From assembly GCA_963790415.1 (NCBI GenBank), contig CAWBOK010000004.1, positions 1 through 64,000 of the forward strand: 64,000 nucleotides of DNA, given 5' to 3'. This document shows positions 44,422-53,714 of the stretch, one piece after another; position 1 is the first letter of the stretch; the number at the start of each line of letters is the position of its first letter. Below the pieces are notes generated by a model. That model saw only the letters and a program-made list of their open reading frames with translations, had not been told where the DNA came from and ran no database searches. This DNA comes from JAJZQZ01 sp963790415. GTDB lineage: Bacteria; Actinomycetota; Thermoleophilia; RBG-16-64-13. The position numbers and the translations under genes were made by a program.

Positions 44422-45633
44422 CTATTGTCTTTCGGTGGCAGAGACGGGCGAGAAGGGCGGCGTGCCCGCTTCCCAGGCCAGACGACCGGGAACAGCCGAC
44501 TCTTCCATCGCGTCCCGATAAGCGGCCATGATGTCGGTCGCAACCCGTGGCCACGCGAACATCTCCACTCCGGTGAAGGCCCGAGCCGTCAGATCTCGCC
44601 GCAGGTCGGCATCGCGCAACACGGCCAGAAGATTATCGGCCAACGCCTCCGGATCTCCCGGGGGCACCAAGCGACCCAGCCTTCCGTCGTCGAGCACCGC
44701 GCGATACGCGGGGATATCCGAAGCCACTACGGGTACGCCGGCCGCCATCCCCTCCACCAGGACGATACCGAAACTCTCGCCCCGAAGGGAAGGCACGGCA
44801 AGGGCCTCGGCCTCTCCCATCTCTTTCATCTTCCCCTGCAGATCGACACGTCCCAGGGCCGCCACATCGCGAAGCGGGCCGGAAAGGCGCGGCGTGGATT
44901 TGTCCACGACGTCCTGGACCTCCGATTCCGTGGCGCCCACCACGACCAAGCTGGCGGAAGGCATGCGCTTCTTGAGGAGCACCCACGCCTGCAGCAACAC
45001 GTCCAGTCCCTTGCGGCGGTCTGGTCGGCCGATGAAGATGACCCGCCCCGGCACCCGCTCTGCGGGACTATCCAGCACGAAGTCGGTCATGTCGACCCCG
45101 TTGGGGATGATCCGGAAATCTCCGGGGAAGAACTCGGCGGCATAGTCGCGCGCCAAGGGGGAGACGGCGATCCGCACTGCCAATCGTTCCACTACCTTGC
45201 GCGCGAGAGGCAGGAACATGCGGTATCCCCACGTGCTCCCACCGGAACGGTGGAAGGTGCCCACCACCGGCACCGAGCTCTGCATCACGGCGGACGCGGA
45301 GACCGAAGGAGTGCAGGGCTCGTGCGCGTGGATGAGATCGAACTCGTGGTCGTCGAGCAGACGCTCCATCCGCTGGAGCATGAGGGGCCAGGTGTTCACA
45401 TGGGCCCGAGAGCCGTTCGAGTTCACCGCCACGGCCACCCCCACCGAGATGAACCGCTCGGGACGGGGGGATTTGTCGCGGCGCCTGACACTGCCCGACG
45501 GCGCGATGATCCAGGCTTCATGCCCTTGCCCGTCGAGTTGGGCGGCCAAGTTCCGCACGTGTTCGTTCACCCCGCCGGGCACGGTCCACGAATACGGAGA
45601 AACCAGGGCTATACGCAAGCGACACCTTCCCAT
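44422..45633 (-). CDS. GT4 glycosyltransferase, PimA-like
   Basis: Predicted 403 aa, or 398 aa from TTG 45618, which has GGAAGGTG at a better distance. The GT-B fold has RIALVSPYSWTVPGGVNEHV at the N-terminus, FHRSGGSTWG, RIIPNGVDM, IGRPDRRKGLDVLL and the donor motif PSLRGESFGIVLVEGMA. It resembles phosphatidylinositol mannosyltransferase PimA, which starts PIM glycolipid synthesis on the cytoplasmic membrane face. PimA function is inferred from similarity and from the neighbouring flippase and PimB-like gene. Confidence 0.82.
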   Translation of the reverse strand: MGRCRLRIALVSPYSWTVPGGVNEHVRNLAAQLDGQGHEAWIIAPSGSVRRRDKSPRPERFISVGVAVAVNSNGSRAHVNTWPLMLQRMERLLDDHEFDLIHAHEPCTPSVSASAVMQSSVPVVGTFHRSGGSTWGYRMFLPLARKVVERLAVRIAVSPLARDYAAEFFPGDFRIIPNGVDMTDFVLDSPAERVPGRVIFIGRPDRRKGLDVLLQAWVLLKKRMPSASLVVVGATESEVQDVVDKSTPRLSGPLRDVAALGRVDLQGKMKEMGEAEALAVPSLRGESFGIVLVEGMAAGVPVVASDIPAYRAVLDDGRLGRLVPPGDPEALADNLLAVLRDADLRRDLTARAFTGVEMFAWPRVATDIMAAYRDAMEESAVPGRLAWEAGTPPFSPVSATERQ

Positions 45634-45687
45634 CGATCTCCTCGCCAGGAGTACCTCTCTAGGATAGAGGACACGAGGGGCATTTTC

Positions 45688-46722
45688 CTAGTCCTCACCT
45701 TCACCGCATGACTGAGGCCCCAGCATCGCCGCCGCCGGGCGGCGATGGGTCGCGGTTCGCACGGCGAGCGCCAGCGCTCCCAGCGCCATCGGTATCACCC
45801 AGGTATATATGCGCCAGAGTACCAGGCTTGCGACCGTAAGATCCTGGGGTACCGACCTACCCACCAGGCCCAGGTAGCCGATCTCGGCCACTCCCGCGCC
45901 GCCTGGGAGCGGCGACAGGGGCATGAGCATCTGCAACACCGCCTGTCCCACCACGATCGGCACCAGCGACCCGCGCCAGCCCAACGCTAGGAGGATGAGC
46001 GGGATGAGAGAGAACATCGCTATCCAGTAGGTCAACTGAAGAACAGTCACCGCCGCCGCCAGCCGCACGCCGCCGCCTCGCAACATGCGGACTGCCTCGA
46101 AGAAATCCTCCAGACGGCGCCCCACCTGCCTGGGCAGACGGTTGACGCCAAAAGGCCACCGCAGCCACGCGGTCACGACGAGCCACGCAAGGATGAGCGC
46201 AGCAATGACAGCCAGGAGTATCCACCGCTGCAATGGCGTGAGTGCAGCAGCCCCGAGCGGCAGGAGGGCCGCCGCCGCCACTACGGCCAGAACCGAGATA
46301 TGCACCATGGCCTTGACCAAGATGACCGAGGTGGACTGTGACAACGACACGCCCAGCCCGCGCAGCCTCATGATCTGGTAGGGAACCTCGAGACCACCGA
46401 ACGAGGTGGCCCCCCCTATCAATGCGCCCTCTATGGCGACCCCGCCGGCTCCGAAGACCGACGTACACGTGGAGAGACGGCGGACCAGGATCGCAAGGGT
46501 GGCAGCGTCGGCGGCCAGCGCCACGAGCAAAGCCACCAGGGCCACCACCAGCCACAGGGGCTCGCTGGCCGTCCGGGTAGCCGCAGCCAGGTCGTTACCC
46601 GCGTGTGGGGCGAAGATCGCTATCGTCACGACCCCGACGGCCAACCCGCCGACGAGTCCCAGAGCCAGTCTGCGCCACGACAAGCCGGAGCTGGTTACGA
46701 CCTCAGGTTCAGTCGTGCCCAC
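45688..46722 (-). CDS. UPF0104/AglD-type membrane protein (lipid flippase-like)
   Basis: Predicted 344 aa with about eight membrane segments, of the lysylphosphatidylglycerol synthetase transmembrane family. Signatures are IGGATSFGGLEVPYQ and PLPGGAGVAEIGYLG. GTG 46722 with AGGG upstream was chosen because it follows the end of the glycosyltransferase with a 14-bp overlap. A longer frame exists. The location between two PIM-type glycosyltransferases suggests glycolipid handling. Confidence 0.78.
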   Translation of the reverse strand: MGTTEPEVVTSSGLSWRRLALGLVGGLAVGVVTIAIFAPHAGNDLAAATRTASEPLWLVVALVALLVALAADAATLAILVRRLSTCTSVFGAGGVAIEGALIGGATSFGGLEVPYQIMRLRGLGVSLSQSTSVILVKAMVHISVLAVVAAAALLPLGAAALTPLQRWILLAVIAALILAWLVVTAWLRWPFGVNRLPRQVGRRLEDFFEAVRMLRGGGVRLAAAVTVLQLTYWIAMFSLIPLILLALGWRGSLVPIVVGQAVLQMLMPLSPLPGGAGVAEIGYLGLVGRSVPQDLTVASLVLWRIYTWVIPMALGALALAVRTATHRRPAAAMLGPQSCGEGED

Positions 46723-47988
46723 GGTTATCCCTGCACGTCTCGGCGCCTGCCGCGCGCCACAGGAGCTCTCGATAGCGCCGTCCCACGACCGCGGGGGCAT
46801 GACGCTCCCGGGCGAGAGCCCTCCCCCGCCCACCCATGTTCCGCCTGCCGGCCGGACTCAACCGGAGCATCCTCTCCAAACCGGCGGCCACCTCGGATGC
46901 TGAGGATCCATTCACCACGATGCCCGTGTCCCCCTCGGCAACCGCTTCCGGCGCTCCTCCAGAGCGCCCGGCCAGCACCGGGAGGCCGGCGGCCGCGGCT
47001 TCCGCGAACACGATGCCGAAGCCTTCCACCTCCAGCCCACCCCAGCGCACGCGGCATGGCGAGGCGAAGACATCCGCGGCGGCGAGCCATTCCGTCACCT
47101 GTGAGTGAGGCAAAGCTCCAAGCAGATGGACACGGTCCTCCACCCCCAGACGCCGGGCCCTCCGCTCCAAGGCCGCGGCGAGACGACCACTTCCCACGAG
47201 TGCCAGCTGGAGGCCGGGATATCGAGGCGCGAGTAGCGCGAGCGCGTCGATGAGACGGTCCTGACCTTTGCGCGGCACGAGCCGCCCGACACACACCACG
47301 AGCGAATCGGCGTTCCGCGCCCTCTGCCGCGCCGCCGTCAACGCAGGGGGTGCCACCGCAGCGGGTGCCGCGCCGTCGCGATCGGGCCCGTCCAGATCGA
47401 GAGTCGGGCGGAGGACGGCGATAGGCACCCTGCCTTTGACCACGCGTTCGGCGGCGGCGGCCGTATATCCACTGACGGTCAACAGAAGCGCGGCGCGACC
47501 CAAGACGTGACGCACCGCCGCTCCCGAGCCGGGAAGGGCCGCCGGCAGGGTCAACTCCGCGCCGGCGAGGAGCACGAGGTAGGGCAACCCAGTGCGCCGC
47601 GTCAACGCCGGACCGAGCAGACCGTTGGGCAACGTCTGGCCCAGTTGGACCAGGCGCAGATCGTGCTCGGCGATCAGCCGCCGGGCGGATCTGCAACAAC
47701 GCGGGCGTGGGCAGCAGGATCAGAACGCGGGTGGCGCACCACTCGATACGGATGCGTGGCGTCGAACGAAGCCGCCCCGGGATGATGCGATGCCAGGATC
47801 ACGACATCCTCCGGATCGAGCGTCCTGAGAAGCCCCCAGTAGTACGATTGGAACCCGCCCACCCGAGGGGGGAAATCCTGGGTGATGAAGAGCGATCGCG
47901 GCGCACGATCCGCGGGCGCACCGCTCACACCCTCCACGGCCCGCGACTTTCCGAGAGCGGGGATGTCACTCGTCGTCGTCCGTGTCAT
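46709..47988 (-). CDS. GT4 glycosyltransferase, PimB-like; two +1 frame breaks
   Basis: The N-terminal part (47988 to about 47715) has LFITQDFPPRVGGFQSYYW, the main part (about 47680 to 46709) has VCVGRLVPRKGQDRLIDAL and the donor motif VEGFGIVFAEAAAAGLPVLA. Between them a short stretch, RVLILLPTPALLQ, is readable only in the third frame, so two extra bases lie between about 47680 and 47715. Joined, the protein is about 425 aa, normal for GT4. PimB adds the second mannose to phosphatidylinositol mannoside; that role is inferred. The start overlaps the end of the next synthase gene by 23 bp. Confidence 0.78.
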
Positions 47989-49186
47989 CCGCCTGTTCCC
48001 GGCGCTGCTCCGTCAAGCGCAGGAAATCCTGGTAGATGTACATCAACTCCTTTTCAAAGAGGGCCCGCTTGAGATCCACCGACATGGTGCGGGTCATGGC
48101 CAGGATGTCGTTGGCCTCGGCATCTGTAAGATCGATCCCGAACTCCTTGAACTTGTACTGGATCGTGCGGCTGCCGGAATGCTTGCCGACCACCAGTTGG
48201 CGGGCGAGTCCCACCTCATCGGGACTGAAGACTTCGTAGGTGAGCGGGTTCTTGATCACCCCGTCGGCATGGATACCCGATTCGTGGGCGAACACGTTCG
48301 TGCCCACGATGGCCTTCCAGATCGGGATGGCCCGGCTGGAGGCCCGGGCGACATACTCGGAGATCTCGCGGAACTGACCCGTCGTGATGCCCAGGTCGTG
48401 CCCGTCGATGTACTTGAGGGCCATCACCACCTCTTCGAGCGCGGCGTTCCCGGTCCGCTCGCCGAGACCGTTCACCGACACGGTGACGTAGCGAGCACCG
48501 GCGCGGATGCCCGCCAGGCTGTTGGCCGTAGCCATGCCGAAGTCGTTGTGGCAGTGTACTTCGACATCGATGGAGATAGCCTCGAGCACGGTCTGCACGC
48601 GCTGGAACGACATGAAAGGGTCGAGCAGGGACAACGAGTCGCAGAAGCGGAACCGTTCCGCGCCCAGCTTCTCGGCGGCGACGGCGAACGCCAGCAAGAA
48701 GTCGAGCGAGGTGCCCGACGCATCCTCGGCGGAGACCACGACAGGCAGACCCGCGTCTCGAGCGGCGGTGACGGCTTCCCCGACCGTCTCCAGGAGCCAG
48801 GTGCGGTCTCGGCCGTACTTCTTCTGGATGTGCCGGTCGGACGTGCTCATCGAGATGACGACTCCGTCGACCCCGCAATCGACGGCCATGCGGATGTGCT
48901 CGGTGTCGGCATGGCAGAAGGCCAGGATGCGGGCCGACAATCCGAGTGAGGAGATCTCACTGATCGCCTCCCGTTCTTCGGCGCACAACCAGGGACTCCC
49001 CGCCTCGAGCTCGTGCACCCCGATATCCGACAGTAGCTTCGCGATGCGCACTTTCTCTTGGTTGGCGAAGACCACGCCGGCGGTCTGCTCCCCGTCGCGC
49101 AGTGTGTTGTCGACCAGGAAGACCTCGTTCCGGGCGCCCGTGAACCGCGATTCGAACCTGCCGGCGCGCAGCGGGCTAGCTTTCAT
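47966..49186 (-). CDS. Homocitrate/Re-citrate synthase family enzyme 1 (DRE-TIM metallolyase)
   Basis: Predicted 406 aa. Condenses acetyl-CoA with a 2-keto acid. DNTLRDGEQTAGVVF carries the catalytic Arg-Asp motif, VHCHNDFGMATANSLAG the metal His residues, and VNGLGERTGNAALEEVV the second metal region. The leucine-inhibited C-terminal domain of LeuA is absent, which points to homocitrate, Re-citrate or citramalate synthase. ATG 49186 with GAGGTGG upstream overlaps its neighbour by 11 bp. The glycerate-like LEAGSPWLC segment differs from the paralogue's IEAGIPVMG. Confidence 0.85.
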   Translation of the reverse strand: MKASPLRAGRFESRFTGARNEVFLVDNTLRDGEQTAGVVFANQEKVRIAKLLSDIGVHELEAGSPWLCAEEREAISEISSLGLSARILAFCHADTEHIRMAVDCGVDGVVISMSTSDRHIQKKYGRDRTWLLETVGEAVTAARDAGLPVVVSAEDASGTSLDFLLAFAVAAEKLGAERFRFCDSLSLLDPFMSFQRVQTVLEAISIDVEVHCHNDFGMATANSLAGIRAGARYVTVSVNGLGERTGNAALEEVVMALKYIDGHDLGITTGQFREISEYVARASSRAIPIWKAIVGTNVFAHESGIHADGVIKNPLTYEVFSPDEVGLARQLVVGKHSGSRTIQYKFKEFGIDLTDAEANDILAMTRTMSVDLKRALFEKELMYIYQDFLRLTEQRREQADDTDDDE

Positions 49187-50450
49187 CGCCCACCTCACTC
49201 AACACGGCCGCGACGTCGGCGACGGCGTCTTCCAGTAGATCTCGACCCCCGAACTCCGCTTCTCGCAACTCCTCCCGCACCGCCCCGATCTCGGCGCGGT
49301 AGTAGTCGAGCAGCTCTTCGTCGAAGAGCGCCCGCTTCAGAGCCACGCTCTTCGAGCGGATACGCACGATGAACAGCGCCGCTTCGTCATCGGTGATGGG
49401 GATGCCGTGTTCTGCCAGCTTCAGACGGAGGGTGGACGCACCCGAGTACTTTCCCAGAATGAAGCGACGCTGAAGCCCAACGGCCTCCGGGGGAAAGACC
49501 TCGTAGCTGCCGGGGTCGATCAAGCACACCGAGGAACGGTTCTCGCACTCGTACACGAACAGATTGGCCCCCACGATGGGTTTCCACGCCGGTATGGGGC
49601 GGTCGGAGGCGATGGCCACGTACTCGGACAGTTCGCGGAACTTGCCGGTGTTCAACCCCAGATCGATGCCCTCGATGTACTTGATCGCCATCACCACCTC
49701 TTCGAGCGCGGCGTTGCCCGCCCGCTCCCCCAAGCCGTTGACGGTGGTGTTGACGAAGCGGGCGCCCGCTCTGATGCCCGCGATGGCGTTGGCCGTGGCC
49801 ATGCCGAAATCGTTGTGGGTGTGCATCTCCACGTCGATGCCGACCACGTCGATCACGGTCTTGATCTTCATGAAGGTGTTGAACGGGTCGAGGATGCCGA
49901 GCGTGTCGCAGAAGCGGAGCCGGTCGGCCCCGGCGTCGCGGGCGGTGCGGGCGAAGCTCAGCAGGAACTCCATGTCCGAGCGGGAGGCGTCCTCGGCGTT
50001 GACCGAGACGTAGACGTTGTGCTCCTTCGCGAACGTCACCGCCCGCTTGACGTTCTCGAGCACCCACTCCCGGCTCTGCCGCAGCTTGTGCTCGATATGG
50101 ATGTCTGAGGACGACATGGAGATGGCCACGGCGTCCACGCCACAATCGAGAGACGCCTGCACGTCGGAGACCACGGCCCGATTCCACGCCAGGATGCTGC
50201 AGTTGAGGTCCAGGGCGGCGATCTGGGCCACCGCGATCTTCTCGTCTCCCCCCATGACAGGGATGCCCGCCTCGATCTGATAGACACCCACCTCGTCGAG
50301 TAGCTTTGCGATGTGGAGCTTCTCTTCGTTGGCGAAGACCACGCCGGCGGTCTGCTCGCCGTCGCGCAGTGTCGTGTCGTCGATATGGACGTGCAGTGGG
50401 GTGCCGTCGAACTGCCGCTGTAGTAGATACCCCCCGAAATCTTCCCGCAT
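49176..50450 (-). CDS. Homocitrate/Re-citrate synthase family enzyme 2
   Basis: Predicted 424 aa. AAAGGAGG supports ATG 50450. Motifs are DDTTLRDGEQTAGVVF, YQIEAGIPVMGGDEK, MHTHNDFGMATANAIAG and NGLGERAGNAALEEVV. The C-terminal YECENRSSVCLIDP replaces the HESGIHADG motif seen in the paralogue, so a metal- or substrate-site region is altered and the two proteins probably have different substrates. The strong match to the NifV/Re-citrate synthase layout, with an isocitrate-type dehydrogenase nearby, makes Re-citrate synthase one option. Confidence 0.83.
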   Translation of the reverse strand: MREDFGGYLLQRQFDGTPLHVHIDDTTLRDGEQTAGVVFANEEKLHIAKLLDEVGVYQIEAGIPVMGGDEKIAVAQIAALDLNCSILAWNRAVVSDVQASLDCGVDAVAISMSSSDIHIEHKLRQSREWVLENVKRAVTFAKEHNVYVSVNAEDASRSDMEFLLSFARTARDAGADRLRFCDTLGILDPFNTFMKIKTVIDVVGIDVEMHTHNDFGMATANAIAGIRAGARFVNTTVNGLGERAGNAALEEVVMAIKYIEGIDLGLNTGKFRELSEYVAIASDRPIPAWKPIVGANLFVYECENRSSVCLIDPGSYEVFPPEAVGLQRRFILGKYSGASTLRLKLAEHGIPITDDEAALFIVRIRSKSVALKRALFDEELLDYYRAEIGAVREELREAEFGGRDLLEDAVADVAAVLSEVGDES

Positions 50451-50557
50451 GTCGCCTCCTTTCGCCTCACGGCGAGGGCCGGAAGGAGTCTTCAGTCTAT
50501 CATATGGTCCCGGGCGCTCCGGCCGCGGCTTCTGCCCTCCGAAGAGGCGCCGGGCGG

Positions 50558-50586
50558 TTGACACGGATGGTCGGCGTCGGTATGCT
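50558..50586 (+). promoter_or_regulatory. Sigma-70-type promoter of the zur-znu operon
   Basis: TTGACA (50558-50563) and TATGCT (50581-50586) are separated by exactly 17 bp, 30 bp before the start of the Fur-family gene. No clear Zur-box palindrome was seen around it. Confidence 0.75.
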
Positions 50587-50616
50587 ACCGTCACTGGGTG
50601 ACCACAAGGGGGGCGC

Positions 50617-51048
50617 ATGGACCTGGCACACGCCACCGATACTCTCCACAACCACGGACTGCGGCTCACACGGCTGAAGCGGGCCGTGCTCCAACAGTTC
50701 ATGGACGGGGAGTGCGCTTTCACGGCCGAGGAGATCGGCGATCGCATGGGCTTGGGCGGAGAACGCTCCGCTCTGTACCGCTGCCTCGCCTCCCTTGAAG
50801 AAGTTGGCATCCTGACGCGCCTGTACCTGGACGACGACTGTCGACGCTACGACGTGGCCGACGGATTCGGCGCCCATCACCATCATCTCGTCTGCACAGG
50901 GTGCGCGGCGATCCAACGGCTCGACGGCTGCCTTCTCGACGGGGCCGCGACCAGCCGGCTCTCCACCACCGGGTTCCTGGTGCGCGATCACCAACTGGTC
51001 TTGCGCGGGCTCTGTCCCGAGTGCCGCCGAGAGGCGGACGCCCCGTGA
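50617..51048 (+). CDS. zur: Fur-family regulator, probably Zur
   Basis: Predicted 143 aa winged-helix metalloregulator. The DNA-binding part (1-80) contains RLTRLKRAVLQQF and SALYRCLASLEEVGIL. The metal motifs are HHHHLVCTGC (about 88-97) and CPEC near the end, the structural Zn site. It is the first gene of an operon with ZnuABC-type genes, which supports zinc uptake regulation rather than iron. AAGGGGGG precedes ATG 50617. Confidence 0.88.
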   Translation: MDLAHATDTLHNHGLRLTRLKRAVLQQFMDGECAFTAEEIGDRMGLGGERSALYRCLASLEEVGILTRLYLDDDCRRYDVADGFGAHHHHLVCTGCAAIQRLDGCLLDGAATSRLSTTGFLVRDHQLVLRGLCPECRREADAP

Positions 51049-52034
51049 CCGCGCGCGCCCTCGCTCCGGCGCGGCTGGCCCTCCTGGCTCTCGTGGTGGC
51101 GTTCGCCACCGGGTGCGGGGGCCCGGCTGCCGGTACCAACGCGGGCTCCGACGCGGGCAAGCCCCTGGTGGTCACCTCCACGCCGCCTCTCTACTCCTTC
51201 GTGGCCAACGTGGCGGGCGACGCGGTCCGTCTCGAGAATCTGCTGCCTCCGGGCGCTTCGCCTCACCAGACCAGCTTCACTCCGGCGCAGGCCAAACTCC
51301 TGGCTCAGGCCGACCTGTTGGTCATCAACGGTGCCGGCCTCGAGCAGTGGGTCGCCGACATGATCGAGAGCACGGGGCGACAGGACCTCAAGATCGTGGA
51401 GGCATCCAGCGGTCTGGACTTCCTCCGACCGAACGAAGCTATCCCGGTCCCGGGAAGCAGCGCGGACGCAGGAGAGCCCACCAACGTCGACCCGCACGTC
51501 TGGCTCGACGCCCGCAACGCCGAGCTCATGGTGGAGAACGTCCGGGCAGCCCTCACCTCGATCGACCCGGCCCGCGCCGCCGATTTCCAGGCCCGGGCCG
51601 CCGCCTACACCGCCCGGCTGAAAGCTCTCGACGAAGAGATCCGCCGAACGACCGCCGCGTTCCCCCACAAAGACTTCGTCAGTTTCCACAGCGCCTTCCA
51701 GTACTACGCCCGCGCGTACGGGTTGAACCAGGTCGCGGTCATCGAGGAGTTCCCCGGCAAGGAGCCCTCACCGGCCTACTTGGCGGGCATCGTAGACCTG
51801 GTGAAGAAGCTGGGAGTGACGGCCGTGTTCTCTGAGCCTCAGTTCTCGCCCCGCCCGGCGGCGGCGCTGGCACGCGAGACGGGAGTGACGGTCTACCAGG
51901 TGGATCCTGAGGGCCGCACCTTGTCGGCCGGGATGTACGAAGAGCTGATGCGCGCGAATACCGCCGTGTTCGCACAGGCGCTGGGAAGCGGCGGCGGCAC
52001 CACCACGTCTGGCGGAGGCGGCAGCGGTGGATGA
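51045..52034 (+). CDS. znuA: Zinc/manganese ABC transporter substrate-binding lipoprotein
   Basis: Predicted 329 aa from GTG 51045, overlapping the zur stop by 4 bp (GTGA). A lipoprotein signal ends at FATGCGG. Metal ligands of the cluster-9 family are seen: H in GASPHQTSF, H in NVDPHVWLD, H in VSFHSAFQYYA, and an acidic residue in the C-lobe (VYQVDPEG). The His-rich loop of true ZnuA is absent and the C-terminus is a Gly/Ser/Thr tail, so Mn transport cannot be ruled out. Confidence 0.88.
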   Translation: MTARALAPARLALLALVVAFATGCGGPAAGTNAGSDAGKPLVVTSTPPLYSFVANVAGDAVRLENLLPPGASPHQTSFTPAQAKLLAQADLLVINGAGLEQWVADMIESTGRQDLKIVEASSGLDFLRPNEAIPVPGSSADAGEPTNVDPHVWLDARNAELMVENVRAALTSIDPARAADFQARAAAYTARLKALDEEIRRTTAAFPHKDFVSFHSAFQYYARAYGLNQVAVIEEFPGKEPSPAYLAGIVDLVKKLGVTAVFSEPQFSPRPAAALARETGVTVYQVDPEGRTLSAGMYEELMRANTAVFAQALGSGGGTTTSGGGGSGG

Positions 52035-52794
52035 GCCGCTCGACTCGGCCGCGGTCGTTGTACGCGACCTCTCTCTGCAGCTTGGTGGTCAGACCATCTT
52101 CGAGGACATCTCGTTCACCGTTGACGAGGGCGAGATCGCCATACTCATCGGACCAAACGGCGCCGGCAAGACCATGCTGATGCGGACGATGCTCAATCTC
52201 CTGTCGGCTCAGACGGGCAGCGTGGCGTTCTTCGGACGCGACAACCGCAACCTCGGCCCGGTCCGCCATCGCATCGGCTACATGCCCCAGCGACTCGACT
52301 TCGACCGCACCTTCCCCATCACCGTGTACGAGGTGATGCTGCTGCGCCTCAGGAAGAGCGGCTTCTGGAGCAACCGGCGCGCCCGGCGCGAGGCGATCTC
52401 GGCCACGCTGGCCCGCGTTCACGCCGAGAACCTCATCGACCGGCGGATCGGCCAACTATCGGGGGGCGAGCTCCAACGGGTCCTTCTGGCCTATGCGCTG
52501 CTCACCCACCCGGATCTTCTCCTTCTGGACGAGCCTGCCGCCGGTGTGGACGTGGCCGGCGAAGACACGTTCTACGCGCTCATCCACCACCTGCGTCACG
52601 AGGAGAATCTAACGGTGGTCATGGTGTCGCACGACCTCGACGTCGTGTTCCGCTACGCCGACCAGGTGCTCTGCCTGAACAGGCGTCTGCTCTGCACCGG
52701 TGCACCACACTCGGTGCTCGGCCCGGAGGTCCTCGAGCAGACCTACGGCTCGATGGCCGCGTCCTACCATCACCCTCACCCGCACCGGCACTGA
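52027..52794 (+). CDS. znuC: Zinc ABC transporter ATP-binding protein
   Basis: Predicted 255 aa from GTG 52027, overlapping znuA by 8 bp. Walker A IGPNGAGKT, signature QLSGGELQRVLLAYALL, Walker B LLLLDEPAAGVD and the H-loop MVSHD are all present. The C-terminus HHPHPHRH is His-rich and may bind metal. Confidence 0.93.
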   Translation: MDEPLDSAAVVVRDLSLQLGGQTIFEDISFTVDEGEIAILIGPNGAGKTMLMRTMLNLLSAQTGSVAFFGRDNRNLGPVRHRIGYMPQRLDFDRTFPITVYEVMLLRLRKSGFWSNRRARREAISATLARVHAENLIDRRIGQLSGGELQRVLLAYALLTHPDLLLLDEPAAGVDVAGEDTFYALIHHLRHEENLTVVMVSHDLDVVFRYADQVLCLNRRLLCTGAPHSVLGPEVLEQTYGSMAASYHHPHPHRH

Positions 52795-52826
52795 GTCCGG
52801 CAGCCTGCCAGCCGCCCGTCACCCTG

Positions 52827-53651
52827 ATGCCCACCTTCCTCACCGACCTTCTCCCGTTCCTGGCGTACCCGTTCATGCAACGGGCACTCGTCGCCAGTCT
52901 CGCTATCGGCCTGTTGTGTGCGGTAGTGGGGGTCTACGTGACACTGCGCTCCCTCTCGTTCTTCAGCGACGCCATCTCGCACGCCGCGCTTGCGGGTATC
53001 GCTCTGGGAGTGCTCCTGGGCCTCGACCCGGTACTGGCCGCGGTCGTCTTCTGCGTCGTGGTGGCCGCCGGCATCACCTTTCTCACATTTCGCACCGACC
53101 TGACCTCCGACACGGTCATCGGAGTGTTCTTCTCGGGCTCCATGGCTCTCGGGGTACTGCTCATCGGGCTGCAGCAGGGATATCAGACCGACCTGCTCTC
53201 CTACTTGTTCGGCGACGTCCTGGCCGTCAGCAACCTGGACGTGGCGTTGGCCATAGGCTTGGCGGTGGTGGTGTTGGGCGTGTTGTTCCGCTGGTCGAGC
53301 GTCTTGATCAAGATAGCGTTCAATCGCGATCTGGCGGAGGTCGAGGGAGTGCGGGCCGTCGCCTGGGACTACCTCTTCATGGTGCTCTTGGCCCTCACCG
53401 TCGCAGTGAGTTTGAAGCTGGTGGGGATCGTGCTGGTCAGCGCGCTCATCATCATCCCCGCGGCGGCGGCTCGGAACATGGCTCCCGACTTCCGGAGTCT
53501 GATGGGCCTGGCAGCCGCGATCGGCGTGTTGAGCGCCGCCAGTGGGCTAATACTGAGCTACTACCTGGATACGGCTTCCGGGCCCACCATAGTCATGGTC
53601 GCCATCTGCGTGTTCATCGCGTCGTTCGCAGCCAGAGCGATCAGGAGATAG
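52827..53651 (+). CDS. znuB: Zinc ABC transporter permease
   Basis: Predicted 274 aa, about eight membrane segments of the ABC-3 family, with SFFSDAISHAALAGIALG, GFAVS-like AVSLKLVGIVLVSALIIIPA and the ending region. It is the last gene of the zur-znuA-znuC-znuB operon. Confidence 0.93.
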   Translation: MPTFLTDLLPFLAYPFMQRALVASLAIGLLCAVVGVYVTLRSLSFFSDAISHAALAGIALGVLLGLDPVLAAVVFCVVVAAGITFLTFRTDLTSDTVIGVFFSGSMALGVLLIGLQQGYQTDLLSYLFGDVLAVSNLDVALAIGLAVVVLGVLFRWSSVLIKIAFNRDLAEVEGVRAVAWDYLFMVLLALTVAVSLKLVGIVLVSALIIIPAAAARNMAPDFRSLMGLAAAIGVLSAASGLILSYYLDTASGPTIVMVAICVFIASFAARAIRR

Positions 53652-53714
53652 GGGCGGCGACGGCCGGGCGTCGCGCAGGACGCGCGCGCGACGGCCGGGC
53701 GCCAGACGGGGGCG

